From: JBDTMC01 sp039934475
Lineage (GTDB): Bacteria; Acidobacteriota; Terriglobia; Bryobacterales; Bryobacteraceae
Assembly: GCA_039934475.1 (NCBI GenBank)
Contig: JBDTMC010000274.1
Span: forward strand, 1-10,586
Reading direction: 5' to 3'
DNA length: 10,586 nucleotides
The notes below the pieces were generated by a model. That model had not been told where the DNA came from. It saw nothing but the letters and a program-made list of their open reading frames with translations, and made no database searches. Shown here one piece after another: positions 6,262 through 10,586 of the stretch. Numbering within the stretch: the stretch's first letter is position 1; the number at the start of each line of letters is the position of its first letter. Both the position numbers and the translations under genes were made by a program.

Positions 6262-8240
6262 AGGCTGAAATGTCACGCACTGTGCGAATGGTTTTGATGC
6301 TGGCGGTGGCGCTATCGCCCGCTGCGGTGTGGGCGCAGGAGCGCCGCGGCCGCCTCGACGTTGAGAACTACAACATCGAAGCGCAGGTCAACCCGAAAGC
6401 GCAAACGCTGCAAGCCGTGGTGTCGATGCAGTTCACGCCGCTGGACGACAACATCAATACCGCCAGCTTCGAGCTCAACAACGCGCTCAACGTGTCGAAG
6501 GTGGTCGACGGCACGGGCCGCCAGGTCCCCACATCGCGCAATCAGCAGGATTTCACCGTCCGCCTCGCCTTCCCCGAAAGCCTCCCCAAAGGCAAGTCCC
6601 AAACCCTCATCTTCACCTACGACGGCCGCCTCACCGGCGAAGAGGAATCCCCGGTCTACGGCCTCAAGTTCGCCGCCATCAAACCGGAAGCCTCGTTCCT
6701 CATGTACCCGGCCCGCTGGTTCCCGGTCAGCGGCTACACCACAGACCGTTATACGGCGGACTTGAATATCACCGTACCCTCCGGCTTCAAAGTGGTTTCC
6801 GGCGGCCTGGGATCGTCGTCACCCAAAGGCGATAGCACCCTGTTCACGTACAAGTTCAGCCAGCCCACGTTCCCCGGCAGCATTGCCGTGGTGGAAGGCA
6901 ATCCGCAGGTGGTCCGCACGCAGGGCGTCGCCACTGAACTCTGGTTCCGCGGTCCGCAAGCGCAGTTTGGAACCCCCTACGGCGAAGAAGTGGGCAAGAT
7001 CGTGACGTTCCTCACGGGTATCTTCGGACTCCCGCCCCAAGCGGGTCTTTCGATTGTCGAAACCGACACCGGCGCGCCCGCCGGCTCCTCGGCCCCAGGC
7101 CTGCTCTTCCTCGCGCCGCGCTCCATCGTCAGCCCCGTCAACATCCGCGTGCTCTCCAACCAGATTGCCCGCCAGTGGTGGGGCGCCCTCGTCTCGCCCG
7201 CCTCCCGCAATGGCCTGTGGCTGGTCAACGGTACGGCCCGCTACGCCGAACTGCTCTACCTGGAAAGTGTCAACGGACCGGCCGCAATGGAGAACGAGGT
7301 TCGCGACACTTACGTCGAAGCCCTGACCGTGGAAAGCCCGCCCATGAGCCAGGCCGGACGCCTCGAAGACTACTCGCCCGAACTGGTGGCACTTACCGCC
7401 GGCAAAGGCGCGGCTGTGCTCAACATGCTCCGCTCCGTCGCCGGCAATGACAATTTCAGCAAAATCATGAAGGCGCTTCCCGAGGCCTACGCGTGGAAAT
7501 CGATTACTACGGAAGACTTCCGCAAAGTAACTGAGCAGATACTCGGGCAGAACATCGGCTACTTCTTCATCCAGTGGGTGGAATCGAACGGCGCGCCGGA
7601 ATTCAAAATGGAATACACGGTCTTCCGAACCACCAAGGGATTCCGTGTGATGGGTAAGATCGGCCAGGATCTGGACACCTTCCGCATGCCCGTGGATATC
7701 AAGATCGAGACCGAAGGCAACCCGGAAAACAAGCGCGTGGACGTCGTGGGAACCTCCTCGGAATTCATCGTCGAGACCTTCGGCAAACCCAAACAGATCA
7801 CCATCGACCCTGACAATAAGGTGCTGCGTTTCAGTAACCCCATTCGCGTCGCCGTAGCCATCCGCCGTGGCGAGCAGTTCGCCGAAGTCGGCGAATTCTC
7901 CGAGGCGCTCAAGGAATACCAGAAGGCGCTCGACGTCAACCGCACCAGTTCCCTCGCCAACTACCGCGTGGCCGAAGTCTTCTTCCTTCAGAACAACTAC
8001 CAATCGGCAGCCAACGCCTTCCGCGAAGCCCTCAACGGCGACCTCGAACCAAAGTGGACCGAAGTCTGGAGCCGCATCAACATCGGCAAAATCTTCGACG
8101 TCACCGGCCAGCGCGACCGCGCCCGCAACGAATATCAACTCGCCCTCCGCACCAAGGACAACACCCAAGGCGCACAGGAAGAAGCCGCGAAATTCCTCAA
8201 GACGCCCTATGAGCGTCCGCGCAGCAGCAGCAGTAACTGA
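6258..8240 (+). CDS. Exported M1-peptidase-like protein with TPR tail, probably catalytically inactive
   Basis: This 660-residue protein begins with a signal peptide (hydrophobic core VLMLAVALSPAAV, cleavage near VWA-Q at 26). Residues about 33-215 resemble the N-terminal beta domain of M1 aminopeptidases, and about 240-450 resemble the thermolysin-like domain. The M1 zinc site HExxH-x18-E aligns to VLSNQIARQWWG...WLVNGTA. The two zinc histidines are N301 and R305, the catalytic glutamate is Q302, and the third ligand is N324 at exactly the right spacing. The GxMEN exopeptidase motif is degraded to GSSAPG (276-281), and the catalytic tyrosine before KGA is A381. Three TPR-like repeats follow (about 531-635), for example GEFSEALKEYQKALDVN. 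The protein is therefore most likely a non-enzymatic binding or scaffold protein of the periplasm or outer surface. The start at 6258 overlaps the lpxB stop; an alternative ATG at 6270 has a better AAGG site 5 nt upstream and keeps the signal peptide. Confidence 0.85.
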   Translation: MKAEMSRTVRMVLMLAVALSPAAVWAQERRGRLDVENYNIEAQVNPKAQTLQAVVSMQFTPLDDNINTASFELNNALNVSKVVDGTGRQVPTSRNQQDFTVRLAFPESLPKGKSQTLIFTYDGRLTGEEESPVYGLKFAAIKPEASFLMYPARWFPVSGYTTDRYTADLNITVPSGFKVVSGGLGSSSPKGDSTLFTYKFSQPTFPGSIAVVEGNPQVVRTQGVATELWFRGPQAQFGTPYGEEVGKIVTFLTGIFGLPPQAGLSIVETDTGAPAGSSAPGLLFLAPRSIVSPVNIRVLSNQIARQWWGALVSPASRNGLWLVNGTARYAELLYLESVNGPAAMENEVRDTYVEALTVESPPMSQAGRLEDYSPELVALTAGKGAAVLNMLRSVAGNDNFSKIMKALPEAYAWKSITTEDFRKVTEQILGQNIGYFFIQWVESNGAPEFKMEYTVFRTTKGFRVMGKIGQDLDTFRMPVDIKIETEGNPENKRVDVVGTSSEFIVETFGKPKQITIDPDNKVLRFSNPIRVAVAIRRGEQFAEVGEFSEALKEYQKALDVNRTSSLANYRVAEVFFLQNNYQSAANAFREALNGDLEPKWTEVWSRINIGKIFDVTGQRDRARNEYQLALRTKDNTQGAQEEAAKFLKTPYERPRSSSSN

Positions 8241-8249
8241 ACAGGACGA

Positions 8250-9272
8250 TCAGTACAGCAAGAATCCGTGGGTCTTGCCGTTGCTCTGGTAGTGGCCGGT
8301 CACAACGCCCTTGTTGTTGATGCCCGTGGGACTTGTCGAACTCGCTGCCGGCGGGACATATATGGCGATTTTGCCGGACGGGCCGCGCAGGAAGACACCA
8401 GTGCTGTCACCGGTCATACCGAAAATCGTACCGGAATTGTTAATTCCCAAAGGCACTCCGCCAAAAAACGGGACATCGAATGTAGTAAGTGCGCCCGTCG
8501 GGCTGCGGAGGAATCCATGCGACCCATTGGCGGCATCAAGGTAGTATCCGGTCATTGCCCCGATGTCGTTGAGGCCCATGACATACGTCTTCACGGCCCC
8601 CGGTACGTCAATTACAGTGAATGTTCCATCCGCCGATCGAGAAAACCCGCGATTGTAATCAACGTCGTAATAGAATCCGACCACCGTGCCAGAGCTGTTG
8701 ATGCCCGTCGGTTGGGTAAACACAGAGCCCGGAGGATCGAAATGGAAGATGGCTCCCGTTGCGTCGCGTAGGAAGCCGCGTACGAAGCCGCCCAAAGAGG
8801 TGTAGGTTCCCGTTATTGTGCCCGCGCCGTTGATAAAAAGCACTGGGCTCGGTGCGCCGGGTAGATAGAACCTCGTCCATTGCCCCGCGCTGAAAAGAAA
8901 ACCGTGCGTTGCGCCAGTCGGGTCGGTAAACGTGCCAGCTACCGCTGACGAATTAAGGCACGAAGGAAAGGTTGAGGCTGACCCTGGTACCGAGAACGTG
9001 GTGAGTTTGCCGCCTCTTGTTCGCACAAAACCGTGCGGAACCAAACTCGCATCATGGTAGGTACCTGTCACGGTTCCCTCGTCGTCGATATCGTAGACGC
9101 TGGTGTTGGTTGCTCCCGGGACGTCGAAGGTAACGAATGTACTGATTTCAGCGGTTATGGCGTCAGGAGTGCGACCGGATTGGGCGGACAGCATTCCGGG
9201 CAAGGAGTGAAACCCCACCAGCGCCAGAGTTCCCAAGGCCACGAGCCTTAGGCTGGCGTTTTGCTCTTTCAT
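8250..9272 (-). CDS. Secreted HAF-repeat protein, probable seven-bladed beta-propeller
   Basis: This 340-residue protein has a signal peptide (LRLVALGTLALVGF core, cleavage near LSAQ at about 30) and then almost nothing but repeats. Seven copies of a unit of 41-46 residues, roughly (I/L)NxxGTVTGxYxD...HGFLRxxxGxxTTFDVPGA, begin near residues 60, 106, 147, 191, 234, 277 and 318. I recognise these as the HAF repeat of extracellular proteins. The last copy ends at HGFLLY without its TTFDVPGA strand, while a lone FVTFDVPGA (46-54) precedes the first copy; this fits ring closure of a propeller. No catalytic residues or anchor motif are visible; a role in binding or surface structure is a guess. 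The ATG at 9272 has GGAG about 8 nt upstream. The gene ends 9 bp from the convergent M1-like gene, with no obvious terminator between them. Confidence 0.85.
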   Translation of the reverse strand: MKEQNASLRLVALGTLALVGFHSLPGMLSAQSGRTPDAITAEISTFVTFDVPGATNTSVYDIDDEGTVTGTYHDASLVPHGFVRTRGGKLTTFSVPGSASTFPSCLNSSAVAGTFTDPTGATHGFLFSAGQWTRFYLPGAPSPVLFINGAGTITGTYTSLGGFVRGFLRDATGAIFHFDPPGSVFTQPTGINSSGTVVGFYYDVDYNRGFSRSADGTFTVIDVPGAVKTYVMGLNDIGAMTGYYLDAANGSHGFLRSPTGALTTFDVPFFGGVPLGINNSGTIFGMTGDSTGVFLRGPSGKIAIYVPPAASSTSPTGINNKGVVTGHYQSNGKTHGFLLY

Positions 9273-9392
9273 CGTGAATCTCCAAGGCTCCGCGCGGCTC
9301 TAAGGCGCGGGGGGCCATCCGCCCAGTGTCGCACCAAGTGGGGGATGAGCCAGCACGCATGAAGAGTCAGCACGATTCATTTCAAATGGTCC

Positions 9393-9421
9393 ACTATACT
9401 TGCTAGGTGCGCGAGCGACAA
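9393..9421 (-). promoter_or_regulatory. Candidate sigma-70-type promoter for the HAF-repeat gene
   Basis: Read on the minus strand, TTGTCG (9421-9416) and TATAGT (9398-9393) are separated by 17 bp, the ideal spacing. Transcription would start near 9386, giving a leader of about 115 nt before the ATG at 9272. The site is inferred from consensus match only. Confidence 0.4.
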
Positions 9422-9508
9422 GCTCTGGGAGGGTGGTAGCCGACGACCCTGGGCTGCCATTGCCAACATGGAGCACACTTCGGTAACCACAACCACCAAC
9501 ACACCTGC

Positions 9509-9859
9509 TCACTTCCGCAGGATCTTATCCATCGCCTTTCCCTTCGCCAGTTCATCCACCAGCTTGTCCAGGTAACGGATCTGCTGCATGAGCTTATCCT
9601 CCATCTCCTCCACCCGATAGCCGCAGATCACGCCGGTGATCTTGGACACGTTCGGGTTGATCTGTGGCGCCCGGGCGAAGAAAGTTTCGAAGTCGACCCT
9701 CTTGTCGATCTGCTGTTGCAGTGCCTGTTCGTCATAGCCCGTCAGCCAGTGGATGACGGCATGCACCTCCTCCTTCGTACGCCCCTTCTTCTCCGCCTTG
9801 GCAATGTAGTGCGGATAGACCCCAGCGAACGCCGTCTTGAATATTCTCGTGTTGTTCAT
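9509..9859 (-). CDS. DUF2200 family protein
   Basis: The 116-residue product matches the DUF2200 family along its whole length: RIFKTAFAGVYPHYIAKAEKKGRTKEEV (5-32), WLTGYDE (38-44), VDFETFFARAPQINPN (55-70), GVICGYRVE (76-84), and LMQQIRYLDKLVDELAKGKAMDKILR (90-115). It is small, charged, mostly helical and has no export signal, so it is cytoplasmic. Its biochemical function is not known to me. The frame stays open upstream to 9994, but those 45 residues lack family similarity and would overlap the patatin gene. The ATG at 9859 has GAGGAA about 10 nt upstream and gives the usual family N-terminus. It is transcribed away from the patatin gene. Confidence 0.9.
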   Translation of the reverse strand: MNNTRIFKTAFAGVYPHYIAKAEKKGRTKEEVHAVIHWLTGYDEQALQQQIDKRVDFETFFARAPQINPNVSKITGVICGYRVEEMEDKLMQQIRYLDKLVDELAKGKAMDKILRK

Positions 9860-9879
9860 AGACTCGTTGTTCCTCAAAG

Positions 9880-9902
9880 TTGGCGCTTCGTTCAAACGCC
9901 AA
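9880..9902. promoter_or_regulatory. Hairpin / inverted repeat in the DUF2200-patatin divergent region
   Basis: Bases 9880-9888 (ttggcgctt) pair with 9894-9902 (aaacgccaa): nine pairs including one G-T wobble, around the five-base loop 9889-9893. It lies 20 bp upstream of the DUF2200 start, next to that gene's ribosome binding site (9870-9876 region), and 34 bp upstream of the patatin start. It could be an operator shared by the two divergent genes or a leader hairpin on the DUF2200 transcript. No U-tract follows, so it is not a clear terminator. Confidence 0.35.
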
Positions 9903-9936
9903 CATTCCAGTATTCTAATTCCATGGAGATGAGCAA

Positions 9937-10586
9937 CTGAGTAATACGCGACGTGCCTTGGTTTTAGCGGGTGGCGGATATGCTGCCAGCGCATGGGAGC
10001 TCGGCCTCATTACAGGCATGGCTGACGCGGGCCTCGACGTTCGAAACGCTGACCTTTTCGTGGGAACCTCTTCTGGCTCCAGGGTCGCGCTCCACCTTGC
10101 CAGCGCAGTCGCCCACGTAGACGCCTTTGAACGACGCCTCCAACCCGGCCCGCCGTCGTCCGAGCGGCCTCCTGTAGTTGACTGGGTAGGACTTCGCGAC
10201 GGCGTAGCTCGCGCGAAACAAGCCGGCGGCAGCCCAACAGAAATTCTGCGAAGAATCGGATCGCTGGCGTTAGCCGCAGCTTCGGGCAAGACTGGCGCAA
10301 GCCGGCGGGAGATCGTCGCTGCCCAGCTTCCGATGGTGACATGGCCGGAAAAAAGGGTGCTTATCGCCACCGTCAATGCGGACACGGGCGAGCGACACGC
10401 CTTCCATCGCGACAGTGGCATCGATCTGGTAGACGCCGTAATTGCGACCACTGCCTTCTTTGGTGCGCCGCCCACCCTGTTTCAAGGCGAGCACTATATT
10501 GACGGCGGCTTCTATTCCACGGACAACGCGGATCTGGCAATCGGCTTCGATCGCGTGATGATCCTCGCGCTCAAACGACCCCCGGA
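9937..10586 (+). CDS. Patatin-like phospholipase, 3' end outside window
   Basis: The reading frame is open from an in-frame TAA at 9917-9919 to the right edge. It encodes at least 216 residues of a patatin-family serine lipid hydrolase. The oxyanion-hole glycines are LAGGG (10-14), the nucleophile is S45 in GTSSG (43-47), and the catalytic aspartate is D189 in YIDGG (187-191), preceded by the typical AVIATTAFFGAPP (167-179). The GGGYAASAWELGLI style resembles a patatin subgroup I associate with actinobacteria. No export signal is visible, so a cytoplasmic or membrane-associated role is likely. There is no in-frame ATG before the conserved region. The best start is CTG at 9937, with GGAG eight nt upstream (9925-9932 region), giving MSNTRRALVLAGGG. 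TTG at 9958 is possible but has no ribosome binding site. An out-of-frame ATG at 9929 stops at 9938-9940. Confidence 0.85.
   Translation, partial: MSNTRRALVLAGGGYAASAWELGLITGMADAGLDVRNADLFVGTSSGSRVALHLASAVAHVDAFERRLQPGPPSSERPPVVDWVGLRDGVARAKQAGGSPTEILRRIGSLALAAASGKTGASRREIVAAQLPMVTWPEKRVLIATVNADTGERHAFHRDSGIDLVDAVIATTAFFGAPPTLFQGEHYIDGGFYSTDNADLAIGFDRVMILALKRPP

Noticed and set aside
6819..8168. 449-codon minus-strand frame
   Set aside because: It is antisense to the M1-like/TPR gene in GC-rich DNA with strong codon bias; its Val/Gly/Asp/Glu-rich sequence has no domain pattern.
9422..9508. Possible terminator or small RNA between DUF2200 and the HAF promoter
   Set aside because: Only a four-base GGGT/ACCC pairing and no U-tract were seen; nothing supports a call.
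9860..9994. N-terminal extension of the DUF2200 gene to 9994
   Set aside because: The extra 45 residues lack family similarity, would include the 9880-9902 hairpin and would overlap the patatin coding sequence; the ATG at 9859 has a good ribosome binding site.
9915..10475. 186-codon minus-strand frame opposite the patatin gene
   Set aside because: The plus-strand frame carries GGG, GTSSG and DGG patatin motifs in the right order, so the minus frame is a shadow.

Overview
The window is high-GC bacterial DNA with no rRNA, tRNA, CRISPR array or intact insertion sequence. The organism is Gram-negative, because it carries a complete lpxB for lipid A synthesis. The gene mix points to Acidobacteriota, perhaps the Bryobacterales/Solibacter group: a secreted GH29 fucosidase, a HAF-repeat secreted protein, a double-barrel U32 protein with DUF3656-type architecture, and a TPR-tailed M1-like protein. 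This taxonomic call is an inference from gene content and was not checked by a search.

Layout: 1-2295 (minus) is a U32-family protein with two iron-sulphur-type cysteine clusters; it runs off the left edge. 2296-2631 is a 336-bp gap holding a long nested hairpin element (about 2319-2476) and an 18-bp perfect palindrome (2599-2616). 2632-4248 (minus) is a secreted alpha-L-fucosidase. 4277-5044 (minus) is an unrecognised cytoplasmic protein, 28 bp upstream and probably co-transcribed. 5045-5121 is a short divergent intergenic region. 5122-6261 (plus) is lpxB, joined by an ATGA overlap to 6258-8240 (plus), a secreted M1-peptidase-like protein with a TPR tail. 8250-9272 (minus) is a secreted seven-repeat HAF protein, convergent with the previous gene. 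9509-9859 (minus) is a DUF2200 protein. 9937-10586 (plus) is a patatin-like phospholipase cut by the right edge.

Functionally this is an envelope and secreted-protein neighbourhood, not a single pathway. LpxB makes the lipid A disaccharide at the inner membrane. The exported M1-like protein is translationally coupled to it and has lost all zinc ligands and the catalytic residues, so it is probably a pseudoenzyme or scaffold. The fucosidase and HAF protein are exported. The U32 protein probably modifies RNA or matures a cofactor rather than acting as a protease.

I see no defence system or mobile island. The observations most worth following are the catalytically dead M1-TPR protein coupled to lpxB, the nested hairpin at 2319-2476, and the near-duplicated start region of the patatin gene, where an out-of-frame ATG is followed 8 nt later by an in-frame CTG.
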